From Corallococcus terminator (GTDB taxonomy: Bacteria > Myxococcota > Myxococcia > Myxococcales > Myxococcaceae), in the NCBI RefSeq assembly GCF_003611635.1, contig NZ_RAVZ01000018.1, positions 1 through 51,974 of the forward strand: 51,974 nucleotides of DNA, in the 5' to 3' direction. The position numbers were made by a program, and so were the translations under genes. Below, piece by piece: positions 33,579 to 42,802 of this stretch; the stretch's first letter is position 1, and each line of letters opens with the position of its first letter. The notes beneath the pieces were generated by a model that did not search any database, was not told where the DNA came from, and worked only from the letters and a program-made list of their open reading frames with translations.

Positions 33579-35792
33579 TTACACCGCCGGTGTGGCGGAG
33601 TCGGACGGTAGGGGTAGTGCCGGAGTGACGCGCACCGGTGTGCCGCTGAAGGCGGCGTTGCCGCTGACGGCGTCCAGGGCCTGCTCATCCGTGAGGTCGT
33701 TGATGCTGGCGCCCGCGTGCGCGCCCGCCACCTGCATGCGGATGCCCGAGCGCTGATGGCCGTAGCCATGCGGCAGGCTGACGACGCCGGGCATGACATC
33801 CGCGGTGATGGCCACGGGGACGGTGACTTCACCCACGCGTGAGCGGATGGTGGCCTCCACGCCGTCGGTGAGGCCCAGGCGCGAAGCATCGTCCGGATGC
33901 ACCATCAGGGTGCAGCGGGGGCGGCCCTTCACGAGTCCCGGCACGTTGTGCATCCAGGAATTGTTGTCGCGAAGGTGTCGCCGGCCAATGAGCAGCAATT
34001 CGTCTCCGCGAGGCGCCGCGTCGTCGGGGAAGGCCGCACGGAGCCGGGCCACATCCGCGACGAGCAGCTCCGGAGCCAGTTGGATGCGTTTGGAGCGGTT
34101 GCGGAGGCGGCCAGGGAGGGAGGGCTTCAAGGGGCCCAGGTCGATGCCATGGGGCGAGGCGCGAAGCTTCGCGAGCGACAGGCCGTCCTTCTTGAGCGGA
34201 TGGAAGCGCGAGCCATACGGTCCCATGCGCAGGCCCAGGTCGAGCAGGCGCTCCGGCCCCAGGCGCTTGAGTGCCTGGTATTGGAGGGTGGCGCGCGCGG
34301 TGCGGCCGTGGCGCAGGGTCTCCAGGCGGTGCTGGAGCTCCAGGAGGATCTCCCAGTCCTGGCGGGAGTCGGGGGCCGGAGCGAACACGGGCGGTGAGTA
34401 CTTGGCCGTGTTGCGCACGGCGAGCACATGGAAGACGAGGTCGTAGTGCCCGCGCTCCAGCAGGGACGCGGGAGGCAGGATGTAGTGGGCGTGCCGGGTG
34501 GTCTCGTTGAGGTACGGATCCACGCTCACCATGAGGTCCAACCGTGACAGCGCGGTGTCCAGTTGGGTGCCATTGGGCGTGGACAGCACGGGGTTGCCGG
34601 CCACGGTGAAGAGGGCGCGGATGCGACCGTCGCCGGGGGTGAGGATCTCCTCCGCGAGCACGGCCACGGGCAGCTCCCCGGAGGACTCTGGCAGCCCTCG
34701 CACGCGGCTCTTCCAGCGGCCGTGGCTGCCAGGGCTGACGCCCAGCGCGCGAGGCCCCCCGATGAGGTCGAACGCGGGCTGCGTGAAGAGCGCGCCGCCT
34801 TCGCGATCCAGGTTGCCGGTGACGATGTTGAGGACGTTGATGAGCCATTGGCAGAGCGAGCCAAAGGGCTGCGTGGACACACCGACGCGGCCGTAGCAGA
34901 CAGCGCCCTCCGCCGCGAGGAAGTCCCGGGCGATGCCGCGCAGCACCTCCGGAGCGATGCCGGTATGTGGGGCCGTGCGTTCCGCGGGGAAGTCGCGGAC
35001 GAGGGGCGCGATGGTGTCCAGGCCGTCCACGAACGCGGCGAGCCGCCCCATGCGGTGGGCATTGCCTTCCAGCACGACGTTCAGCAGGGAGAAGAGGGCG
35101 AGCGCATCGGTGCCCGGGCGGACGAAGACATGCTGGTCGGCGATGCCAGCGGTCTCCGTGCGGCGCGGGTCGATGACGACGACCTTGCCGCCGCGCTCCT
35201 GGATGGAGCGGAGGCGGGCTCGGACATCGGGCGTGGTCATCAGGCTGCCATTGGACGCGAGAGGATTGGCGCCCAGCATGAGCATGTACCGGGTGCGGTC
35301 GATGTCTGGGATGGGGACGAGCAACTGGTGGCCGAACATGAAGTGGGCCACGAGCTGGTGGGGGAGCTGGTCGACGGAGGTGGCGGAGAACCGGTTGCGC
35401 GAGCGCAGCGCGCGAAGCAGGCCGGGGCCGAACATCATCGCGCCCAGGTTGTGGACGTTGGGGTTGCCCAGGTAGGCGCCCACGGTGTGGGGGCCGTGCT
35501 CCTGCTGGAGGGCATGGAGGCGCCGGGTGATGTCGCTGAATGCGTCCTCCCAGGACACGCGCTCCCAGCCGGAAGCGGTGCGCTTCATGGGGTGGCGCAG
35601 GCGGTCCGGATCCTCGTGCAGGTCGCGCAGCGCCACGGCCTTGGGACAGATGTGGCCCCGGCTGAACGGGTCCGCGTCATCGCCCTTGATGGACGTGATG
35701 CGTCCGTCGGCCACTTCGATGCGCACCCCGCACATCGCTTCGCAGAGGTTGCAGGTGCGGAAGTGGACCTGGGGCGGGGCGGAGGCGCTCAT
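33579..35792 (-). CDS. Molybdopterin-dependent oxidoreductase (formate-dehydrogenase-like)
   Basis: 737 residues from the ATG at 35792. Cys14, Cys17, Cys21 and Cys49 form the N-terminal Fe4S4 motif (CNLCEAMC, then HICPK). The Moco-binding domains follow, with GANPLASNGSLM, VVVIDPRRTETA and the C-terminal molydopterin dinucleotide domain (SLPHGYGHQR). At the usual Mo-ligand region the sequence is SATSVDQLPHQ, with no Cys or clear selenocysteine codon. The enzyme should be cytoplasmic: no Tat signal is present. No electron-transfer subunit or maturation gene lies next to it, so partner and substrate are unknown. Confidence 0.88.
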   Translation of the reverse strand: MSASAPPQVHFRTCNLCEAMCGVRIEVADGRITSIKGDDADPFSRGHICPKAVALRDLHEDPDRLRHPMKRTASGWERVSWEDAFSDITRRLHALQQEHGPHTVGAYLGNPNVHNLGAMMFGPGLLRALRSRNRFSATSVDQLPHQLVAHFMFGHQLLVPIPDIDRTRYMLMLGANPLASNGSLMTTPDVRARLRSIQERGGKVVVIDPRRTETAGIADQHVFVRPGTDALALFSLLNVVLEGNAHRMGRLAAFVDGLDTIAPLVRDFPAERTAPHTGIAPEVLRGIARDFLAAEGAVCYGRVGVSTQPFGSLCQWLINVLNIVTGNLDREGGALFTQPAFDLIGGPRALGVSPGSHGRWKSRVRGLPESSGELPVAVLAEEILTPGDGRIRALFTVAGNPVLSTPNGTQLDTALSRLDLMVSVDPYLNETTRHAHYILPPASLLERGHYDLVFHVLAVRNTAKYSPPVFAPAPDSRQDWEILLELQHRLETLRHGRTARATLQYQALKRLGPERLLDLGLRMGPYGSRFHPLKKDGLSLAKLRASPHGIDLGPLKPSLPGRLRNRSKRIQLAPELLVADVARLRAAFPDDAAPRGDELLLIGRRHLRDNNSWMHNVPGLVKGRPRCTLMVHPDDASRLGLTDGVEATIRSRVGEVTVPVAITADVMPGVVSLPHGYGHQRSGIRMQVAGAHAGASINDLTDEQALDAVSGNAAFSGTPVRVTPALPLPSDSATPAV

Positions 35793-36016
35793 GGGCGGAG
35801 AGTCTACGCCTCCTCTCGCGGACCTCTCGGAGTTGAATTCCGCACCTGGAATCGATGTTCAGGTCGTCATCTTCAAGGCAACCCGTGCCGGAAGTGCGGG
35901 TGGGTTACCGGAGTGCCTGGCTGGCTTCCTGACGGCCTGATGGCGCCATGCTCCTCCTCGAAGGTACGAGGGTTTACTGGGCGACAGCGCAAGCTCGTGC
36001 CGTTGCGTCGTCAGCC

Positions 36017-36045
36017 TTGTTGGCGCGCACCCGGGTACGTATACA
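36017..36045 (+). promoter_or_regulatory. Sigma-70-type promoter of the hybrid kinase gene
   Basis: TTGTTG (36017-36022), 17 bases, TATACA (36040-36045). The start codon is at 36055, so transcription would begin within a few bases of the ATG and the mRNA would be nearly leaderless. No ribosome site is present (tttccctca precedes the ATG). Confidence 0.5.
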
Positions 36046-36054
36046 TTTCCCTCA

Positions 36055-39000
36055 ATGAGCACGCCTCCCAGGATGCTCGAGTGGCTTGCCGGTGGGGGCG
36101 AGATGGCCGCGCTCATCTCATCACTCGACTGGTCGAAATCCCCGCTGGGCCCCATCGAGTCGTGGCCGCAGAGCCTGCGCACGACCGTGAGCCTCTGCCT
36201 CGCGTCGAACTTCCCCATCAACATCATCTGGGGGGATGGCCACAATCAGATCTACAACGATGGCTACCGGCTGGTCTGCGGCGCCGTGCACCCTCGCGCC
36301 ATGGGGGAGAACTACCGCGTGACGTGGGCCTCCGCGTGGCCCGCCATTGGTGAACCCTTCGAGCGAGCGCTCGCGGGTGAGACGTCCTACCTCGAGAACC
36401 AGCGGATGTTCCTCGAGCGCAATGGCTACCCCGAGGAGACGTTCTTCACCTTCTCCTCCAGCCCCATCCGCGACGAGCGCGGCAAGGTGGTGGGCATCTT
36501 CCACCCGGTGACGGAGACCACCGCAACGATGCTCGCCCAGCGGCGGACGCGGGCGCTGCGCGACGTGGCCGACCGCGCGGGGCAGGCCCTGGTGTTCGAC
36601 GAGGCGTGCGACCTGCTCCTCAAGACGCTGGGTGATTACGCCTTCGACCTGCCCCTGACGCTCCTCTATGTGACGACGCCCGACGGGACCCAGGCACGGC
36701 TGCGCGGAAGGTGTGGAACCGAGGCGGGAGGGCCGCTCGCACCCGAAGTCCTCTCCCTCGCGGAAGAGGCCACGGAGGGAGGCTGGCCGCTCGCACATGC
36801 TGCTCGCAGCGGACGGGTGGAGCAGGTGACGGACCTGGAGGCGCGGTTTGGTCGCGTCTCCGCGGGCCCGTACCCTGAACCGCTGGGGACGGCGTTCGTG
36901 CTGCCGGTCCGCGTGGCCGGTGTCGCCGCGCCGCTGGGCTTCGTCGTCGTCGGGGCGAGCCAGCGGCTTCCGCTGGATGAGGCCTACCGGACCTTCGTGG
37001 AGATGCTGGGCGGGGCCGCGAGCGCGGCCCTCGGCAACGCGCGAGCCTACGAGGCGGAGCGACGCCGGGCCGAGGCCCTGGCCGAAATCGATCTGGCGAA
37101 GACCGCCTTCTTCAGCAACGTGAGCCACGAGTTCCGCACGCCGCTCACGCTGTTGCTCGGGCCTGTGGAGGACCTGTTGGCCGGGCGTCAGGGTGCGCTG
37201 CCGGAGGAGGTGCGGGGTGAGCTGGCGGTGGTGCACCGCAACGCGCTGCGGCTGCTCAAGCTGGTGAATGCGCTGCTGGATTTCTCCCGCATCGAAGCCG
37301 GCCGCGCCCAGGCCACCGTGGAGCCCACCGACCTGTCCTCGCTCACCCGCGACATCGCGAGCGCGTACCGGTCCGCCGTGGAGCGCGCGGGCATGCGCCT
37401 GGTGGTGGACGCGGAGCCGCTCGGGGAGCCGGTGCTCGTCGACCGTGAGATGTGGGAGAAGATCGTCCTCAACCTCGTGTCGAATGCCTTCAAGTTCACC
37501 CATGCGGGGGAGATCCGCGTGGAGCTGAAGCGCGAGGGCGGCTTCGCGCGGCTGTCGGTGCAGGACACGGGCATTGGCATCCCGAAGAGCGAGCTGGGCC
37601 GCGTGTTCCAGCGCTTCCACCGGGTCCACGAGGCGAAGGGGCGCACCCACGAGGGCAGCGGCATCGGGCTCGCGCTCGTGCAGGACCTGGCGAAGCTGCA
37701 TGGCGGTTCGGTGGAGGTGCGCAGCGTCGTTGGAGGGGGCTCCACCTTCTTCGTGCGCGTGCCGCTCGGGAACGCCTTCTGGAGGGGGAAGCAGACGCCG
37801 ACCGAGGGCGAACAGCCCCCCGCGAACCCGATGCGCGCGGAGGCGTTCGTGGAGGAGTCGCTCCGGTGGCTGGTGGACCCCGCCCCGGAAACCCTCCCCC
37901 TGGACGACGGGGGACCGCGGTCTCCTGCCTCGGCGCCATCGCGACAGCCGGAGGAACCGGTTGCCCGTCCGCGCGTCCTGCTCGCCGACGACAACGCCGA
38001 CATGCGCGACTATGTCCGCCGCCTCCTGGAGCGGCGCTATCAGGTGACGGCGGTCCCGAATGGGGCGGAGGCGCTGCGTTCGGCGCGCGAGTCGAGGCCG
38101 GACCTCGTGCTCTCCGACGTGATGATGCCGGTGATGGACGGCATCGAGCTGGTGCGCCAGCTCCGGGCGGACGAAGACCTGCACACGCTGCCCATCATCC
38201 TGCTGTCCGCTCGCGCGGGGGAGGAGGCCACGGCGAGCGGGCTGGAGTTGGGGGCGGACGACTACCTGACGAAGCCGTTCGCGGCGAGGGAGCTGCTGGC
38301 CCGGGTGCAGGCGCAGCTCACCATGGCGGCCATGCGGCTGCGCGCGGCGGAGCAGGAGGCGCACGCGGAGCAGCTCGAACAACAACAGCACTGGCTGGAG
38401 GCGGTGTTGGATCGCCTTCCTACGCCCACGCTGCTCGTCGATCCGGACTCACGCCGGTTCACCTTCGCGAACCGCGCCGCCCAGCGGCTCGCGGACGGGC
38501 GCTTTCCCACCGACCTCCAGTCCGCGGAGCATGGCCGCGCCTTCCGCCTCGTCAATGAGGACGGAGGACCGCTGGAGTTGGAGCGCGCGCTGGACACCCC
38601 GGTCCGAGACCTGGAGGCCATCGGGCATTCCGCGTCGGGACGGGTGCACCTGGTGGTCGACTCCGACGTCGTCCCGGCCATCGGGCCGCAGCCGGCACAG
38701 AGCATCCTCACGCTTCGGGACATCTCGCGCATCAAGCAGGCGGAGCGGGAGCTGAAGATGCTGCTGGGTGCGCGCGATGAATTCCTCTCCATCGCCTCGC
38801 ATGAGCTGAAGACACCCATCACCTCCCTTCGCATGCAATTGCAGATGACCGAGCGGAACGTGAAGCCTGAAGAGGGCCGCAGCCCGAGCCCGGAGAAGCT
38901 GGCGAAGGTGCTGCGCGTCTCGTTGATCCAGGTGGATCGGCTGACGAGCCTCGTCGACGACCTGCTCGACGTGGCGCGCATCCGGACGGGGACGCTCGAC

Positions 39001-39507
39001 CTTGGCTTCCGGGAGATGGACCTGGCGGAGCTCACCTCCGACCTCCTGGAGCGGCTTGCCGAGCAACTGGCGCAGGCCGGCAGTCAGGTGCGGCTGGATG
39101 CTCCGCCCGTGCTCGTGGGGGTCTGGGATGGGCGCCGCCTGGAGCAGGTGCTGACGAACCTCCTCACCAACGCGCTGAAGTACGCGCCCGGTACGCTGCT
39201 GGAAGTGCGTCTGGAAGAGCAGGGGGACCACGTCCGCCTGGAGGTGCGCGACCAGGGGCCCGGGGTTCCGGAGGCGCAGCGCGCGAGCATCTTCGACCGC
39301 TTCGACCGGGGAATCGCGTCGCGCAACGCGGGAGGGCTGGGGCTGGGGCTCTTCATCTCCAAGCAGATCGTCGCGGCGCACGGCGGGACGATTTCGGTGG
39401 AGGGCGGCCCTGACGGGGGCGCGTGTTTCGTGGTCCTGTTGCCTCGGGACGCAGCGCGGACGCGAGCCCATGAGCAGATCACCACGCGGGAAGAGGGGCG
39501 GGCATGA
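36055..39507 (+). CDS. Hybrid sensor kinase with two histidine-kinase modules and an internal receiver
   Basis: 1150 residues, no transmembrane segment. Order: PAS-like domain (about 20-160; SKSPLGPIESWPQSLR, then NIIWGDGHNQIYNDG), GAF-like domain (about 185-345), HisKA with His358 (NVSHEFRTP), HATPase (NLVSNAFKFT and DTGIGI), receiver with Asp688 (LVLSDVMMP) and a GADDYLTKPF end, a second PAS-like part (about 785-890), a second HisKA with His916 (IASHELKTP), and a second HATPase (LLTNALKYAP, GLGLGLFISK). Two complete kinase cores in one chain are unusual. It should be cytoplasmic. The coupled response regulator overlaps by ATGA. Typical of myxobacterial signalling, with an unknown input. Confidence 0.93.
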   Translation: MSTPPRMLEWLAGGGEMAALISSLDWSKSPLGPIESWPQSLRTTVSLCLASNFPINIIWGDGHNQIYNDGYRLVCGAVHPRAMGENYRVTWASAWPAIGEPFERALAGETSYLENQRMFLERNGYPEETFFTFSSSPIRDERGKVVGIFHPVTETTATMLAQRRTRALRDVADRAGQALVFDEACDLLLKTLGDYAFDLPLTLLYVTTPDGTQARLRGRCGTEAGGPLAPEVLSLAEEATEGGWPLAHAARSGRVEQVTDLEARFGRVSAGPYPEPLGTAFVLPVRVAGVAAPLGFVVVGASQRLPLDEAYRTFVEMLGGAASAALGNARAYEAERRRAEALAEIDLAKTAFFSNVSHEFRTPLTLLLGPVEDLLAGRQGALPEEVRGELAVVHRNALRLLKLVNALLDFSRIEAGRAQATVEPTDLSSLTRDIASAYRSAVERAGMRLVVDAEPLGEPVLVDREMWEKIVLNLVSNAFKFTHAGEIRVELKREGGFARLSVQDTGIGIPKSELGRVFQRFHRVHEAKGRTHEGSGIGLALVQDLAKLHGGSVEVRSVVGGGSTFFVRVPLGNAFWRGKQTPTEGEQPPANPMRAEAFVEESLRWLVDPAPETLPLDDGGPRSPASAPSRQPEEPVARPRVLLADDNADMRDYVRRLLERRYQVTAVPNGAEALRSARESRPDLVLSDVMMPVMDGIELVRQLRADEDLHTLPIILLSARAGEEATASGLELGADDYLTKPFAARELLARVQAQLTMAAMRLRAAEQEAHAEQLEQQQHWLEAVLDRLPTPTLLVDPDSRRFTFANRAAQRLADGRFPTDLQSAEHGRAFRLVNEDGGPLELERALDTPVRDLEAIGHSASGRVHLVVDSDVVPAIGPQPAQSILTLRDISRIKQAERELKMLLGARDEFLSIASHELKTPITSLRMQLQMTERNVKPEEGRSPSPEKLAKVLRVSLIQVDRLTSLVDDLLDVARIRTGTLDLGFREMDLAELTSDLLERLAEQLAQAGSQVRLDAPPVLVGVWDGRRLEQVLTNLLTNALKYAPGTLLEVRLEEQGDHVRLEVRDQGPGVPEAQRASIFDRFDRGIASRNAGGLGLGLFISKQIVAAHGGTISVEGGPDGGACFVVLLPRDAARTRAHEQITTREEGRA

Positions 39508-39857
39508 AGCATTGCATCCTGGTGGTGGAGGATGACTTCTACATCCGCGAGTCCCTGCGTGAGCTGTTGGAAGACGAAGGGCACACGGTGGTGTGCGCGG
39601 AGCATGGGGCGCAGGCGCTCGCCCTGCTGGAGACGCTGCGGCCTTCGCCCGACCTCATCCTCCTGGACCTGATGATGCCGGTGAAGGATGGCTTCCAGTT
39701 TCGCGCCGAGCAGCGCGCCGACACACGCTTCGCCCACATCCCAGTGGTGGTGATGAGCGCCGACCCGCAGCTCGACAGCCGTCGGGAGGTTCTCGCGGCC
39801 CGCTCCTACCTGCGCAAGCCCGTGGACATCGACCAGTTGCTCGCCGCCGCCGCGTAG
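39504..39857 (+). CDS. Single-domain response regulator
   Basis: 117 residues, one receiver domain only: acidic pair VVEDD (residues 7-11), phospho-acceptor Asp55 (LILLDLMMP) and Lys105 (LRKP). It is translationally coupled to the hybrid kinase (ATGA), so it is the probable cognate phosphate acceptor. With no output domain it acts by protein contact or as a phosphate relay or sink. Confidence 0.92.
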   Translation: MKHCILVVEDDFYIRESLRELLEDEGHTVVCAEHGAQALALLETLRPSPDLILLDLMMPVKDGFQFRAEQRADTRFAHIPVVVMSADPQLDSRREVLAARSYLRKPVDIDQLLAAAA

Positions 39858-39872
39858 CAGTCTTGCTTCACC

Positions 39873-39903
39873 GAGTTTAAATTGTAAAACAGGTAATACA
39901 TGA
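39873..39903 (+). promoter_or_regulatory. AT-rich promoter-like island before the esterase lipoprotein
   Basis: This stretch is strongly AT-rich against the local background (GAGTTTAAATTGTAAAACAG, then TAATAC). TAATAC fits a -10 element about 35 bases before the ATG at 39934. The spacing to a convincing -35 is unclear. Confidence 0.35.
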
Positions 39904-39933
39904 TGGGGCTTTCGTTTTCTTCAGGGAGGCACC

Positions 39934-41901
39934 ATGCAACGGCTTCAATCGCTCCTGGGCGCACTGGTGACGGTGGCGCTCGTCGGATGTGGCGCGCCAG
40001 ACGGCACTGAGTTCACGGGGCAGCACGCGGGCCTCGACACCGCGCCGTTCAACGTCACGCTCAACAAGCCGGCCACGGCCAGCGCCTCCCAGTCTCCGTT
40101 CCAGCCCGCGTACGCGGTGGATGGGAACATCACCGACGATGCTTCGCGCTGGTGCCCGGGCATCTACAACTCGACGCGGCAGCTTGACATCGACCTCCAG
40201 GGCACGTTCGACCTGATCCGGATGGAGCTCTACACCGGCTTCCGGGACACCAAACCCATCCAGCACTACGAGGTCTCCTACGACGATGGAACAGGATGGA
40301 AGCTCATCCCTGGCGCCAGCCAGAGCGCCAACACGAGCATCGCGGTGTCCACGACCTTCACCCAGACGGTGACGGCGAAGAAGGTGCGGCTCACCTGTCT
40401 GGATCCGCTGGCGGACAACTGCCGGGTGAAGGAGTTCTGGGTTTTCGGCTCGCCTAGTGGTGGCACCGCGAACCTTCCTCCGGTGGCCAACGCCGGACCG
40501 GATGCGTCGCTCACCCTGCCCGCGAACAGCCTCACCTTGAGCGGGAGCGCGACCGACGCGGACGGGACCATCGCCTCGCTGGCCTGGACGCAGGTGAGCG
40601 GCCCCACGGCGACGCTGAGCGGCGCGAACACCGCGACGCTGAGCGTGAGCGGTCTGTCCGCCGGGGTCTCCACCTTCCGGCTCACCGCCACCGACAACAC
40701 CGGGGCCACGGCTTCCGACACCGTGAGCGTGACGGTGACGGCCCCGGCCGTGGTGACCAACATCGCGCTCAACAAGCCCGTCTCCGCCGGCAGCAGCAGC
40801 ACCACCTACGTGCCGGCGTTCGCGGTGGATGGCTCACTGACCACCCGCTGGGAGTCGGCCTACAGCTTCCTGACGCACAACTATTTCGACGTGGACCTCC
40901 AGGGGCCGCACACGGTGCAGAGCGCGGAGCTGCACCTGTCCACCAGCACGACCGCGTCGTACGCGATGACGGCCTTCGAGCTGCAAGCGTGGGACGGGGG
41001 CTGCTGGAAGACCCTCCCTGGCACGGTGGTGGAGGGCAATCCGCTCAACAGCACGTTGAAGACGCTGACGTTCACCACCCCGGTCATCACCACGAAGGTC
41101 CGGCTGGTGTGCAAGGACGCGCCGTACTGCCGGCTGCGGGAGCTCAAGCTGATGGGGACGCCGAACGCCGTGCTGCCCACGGGCCCCACCACCTGCGCCG
41201 CCGGACAGCAGACCGTGGCGCGCGGCCCCCGCTATGACGCCGCCGTGTTCCTCCCCGAGGCCTACAACGACGACCGCACCACGCAGTGGCCGCTCATCAT
41301 CGCGCTCCACGGCATTGGCGGCTCGACGCTCACCGTGGACCACACCGCGGTGCTGGCCAATCCGGAGGGGCTGGCGAAGCAGTTCAATTCCGCCAGCTTC
41401 CGCGCGCAGATGCAGGCCATCGTCATCTCCCCCAACCAGCGCATGCCGGTGACCAACAGCGGCAATGGTTGGTTCAACATCCCCACGTTGATGGGGATGC
41501 TGGAGGACGTGAAGAAGAACTACCGCGTGGACGCGGACCGCATCTACTTCACGGGCCTGAGCGGCGGGGCCAATACCAGCATCGACCTGGCCATGCTCCA
41601 CACGGACACGCTGGCGGCCATCGTCCCCATCGCGCTGACCTCCACGCCCACCAACAGCCCGGACGTCTGTGACCTGAAGCCGCAGCCCATCTGGGCCTTC
41701 CATGGCGCGCTGGACACGCCGTCGCGCTCCACCAGCATCAAGGTCTGGCTGGACACGAAGTGCGGCGCGGGCTTGAGCGCGATGCGCGCGGTCACCGTCT
41801 ATCCCAACGGCGGACACAACGGCGCGACGTGGGACACCGCCTACGCGGACCTGGCCCTCTACGACTGGCTGTTGCAGCAGCGGCTCAGCGACCGGCAGTA
41901 G
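39934..41901 (+). CDS. Lipoprotein with discoidin-like and PKD domains and a C-terminal esterase
   Basis: 655 residues. The signal peptide ends LVGC (Cys at 19). Two discoidin/F5-8-type domains, at about residues 40-175 and 270-410, share NKPATASASQS/NKPVSAGSSST starts and FAVDGSLTTRWES/YAVDGNITDDASRW cores. A PKD-like domain lies between (about 180-268; NAGPDASLTLPANSLTLSG). The C-terminal about 240 residues are an alpha/beta-hydrolase of the feruloyl esterase/PHB depolymerase kind, with Ser543 in GLSGGAN, ALHGIGG and late GGHNG. Expected role: a surface enzyme binding and cleaving ester-linked carbohydrate or polymer; the exact substrate is unknown. Confidence 0.88.
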   Translation: MQRLQSLLGALVTVALVGCGAPDGTEFTGQHAGLDTAPFNVTLNKPATASASQSPFQPAYAVDGNITDDASRWCPGIYNSTRQLDIDLQGTFDLIRMELYTGFRDTKPIQHYEVSYDDGTGWKLIPGASQSANTSIAVSTTFTQTVTAKKVRLTCLDPLADNCRVKEFWVFGSPSGGTANLPPVANAGPDASLTLPANSLTLSGSATDADGTIASLAWTQVSGPTATLSGANTATLSVSGLSAGVSTFRLTATDNTGATASDTVSVTVTAPAVVTNIALNKPVSAGSSSTTYVPAFAVDGSLTTRWESAYSFLTHNYFDVDLQGPHTVQSAELHLSTSTTASYAMTAFELQAWDGGCWKTLPGTVVEGNPLNSTLKTLTFTTPVITTKVRLVCKDAPYCRLRELKLMGTPNAVLPTGPTTCAAGQQTVARGPRYDAAVFLPEAYNDDRTTQWPLIIALHGIGGSTLTVDHTAVLANPEGLAKQFNSASFRAQMQAIVISPNQRMPVTNSGNGWFNIPTLMGMLEDVKKNYRVDADRIYFTGLSGGANTSIDLAMLHTDTLAAIVPIALTSTPTNSPDVCDLKPQPIWAFHGALDTPSRSTSIKVWLDTKCGAGLSAMRAVTVYPNGGHNGATWDTAYADLALYDWLLQQRLSDRQ

Positions 41902-42138
41902 CCGGGCCCCAGCCACGCAGCGGGAAACATCGAGGCGGGGCGACCGGATGTAGGACGCCCCGTGCCACCACCCCGTTTACCTCCCAACCAGGGAGTCACT
42001 TGCGCCCCCAACGTCCTTGCCAGAAGGTCCGGCTTGCCGTCCAATGGTGCACAAACCAATGATCGGCGCGGGTAGCGGTTTCTTGGAGAGTGCACACCGT
42101 TGCGATCACCGGCTCGGTAGAGGGTGAAGGGGAAGGCG

Positions 42139-42690
42139 ATGAAGGGGACGGCGTTGAAAATGGGGGCGCGAGGGTTCGCGCTGGGGATGCTCCTGCTGGT
42201 GGGCGGTGTCGCCCATGCGGGACAGGCGGGCGGGGTCAACATGCCGGATTCCCTCCAGGTGGAAGGGCGCACACTCGCGCTCACCCACATGGAGCTGAAG
42301 AAGAAGCTCTTCTTCAACATCTACGTGTGGAGCCTCTACATGGAGGAGGAGCCCACCTGCTTCAAGCAGGCCGTGGCCTCCAACAGCCTGAAACGACTGC
42401 ACTTCCGGTTCCTGCGCACCATCACCAAGGACCAGCTCGTGGGCAGCTTCCGCGAAGGCCTGCGCCAGAACCCCGCCATGCGCGAGGACGCCCTCAACCA
42501 GTCCCTGGAGAAGCTCCTCTCGTCGCTCCACGATGTGCGCAAGGGGGATGACCTCGTCCTCACCTACCTGCCCGGCTCCGGACTCCACGTCTCCGGCGGC
42601 GCGTCCGGCGGCGTCCACATCCCCGGCAAGCCCTTCGCGGATGCCCTCTTCAGCTCCTGGCTGAACACCCACCCCATCTTCCCCCAGTAG
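42139..42690 (+). CDS. Exported chalcone-isomerase-like protein
   Basis: 183 residues from the ATG at 42139, after AAGGGGAAGG; a GTG at 42124 gives five more residues. A signal peptide ends at AHA|GQ. The mature part begins LQVEGRTLALTHMELKKKLFFNIYVWSLY, the characteristic start of the bacterial chalcone-isomerase-like family (PF16036 type). These are exported proteins without the plant enzyme's catalytic residues; their role is unknown. No operon partner. The long gap behind it (42691-42802) holds a hairpin. Confidence 0.78.
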   Translation: MKGTALKMGARGFALGMLLLVGGVAHAGQAGGVNMPDSLQVEGRTLALTHMELKKKLFFNIYVWSLYMEEEPTCFKQAVASNSLKRLHFRFLRTITKDQLVGSFREGLRQNPAMREDALNQSLEKLLSSLHDVRKGDDLVLTYLPGSGLHVSGGASGGVHIPGKPFADALFSSWLNTHPIFPQ

Positions 42691-42745
42691 GCCTCCAGGC
42701 CAGGAAGTTGGTTCCCAAAGTAGATGCGCGTTTCTCCTAGGTTCT

Positions 42746-42772
42746 GGGCCCGAGAGCGGTAGTCTCGGACCC
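42746..42772 (+). terminator. Hairpin between chalcone-isomerase-like and OmpA-family genes
   Basis: GGGCCCGAGA (42746-42755) pairs with TCTCGGACCC (42763-42772) at nine of ten positions around a seven-base loop. It lies 55 bases past the upstream stop and just before the OmpA-gene ribosome site, so it is either a terminator or a 5'-leader structure. Confidence 0.45.
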
Positions 42773-42802
42773 ACCAACATCTTGTCAGGAGGAATCGCAC
42801 AT

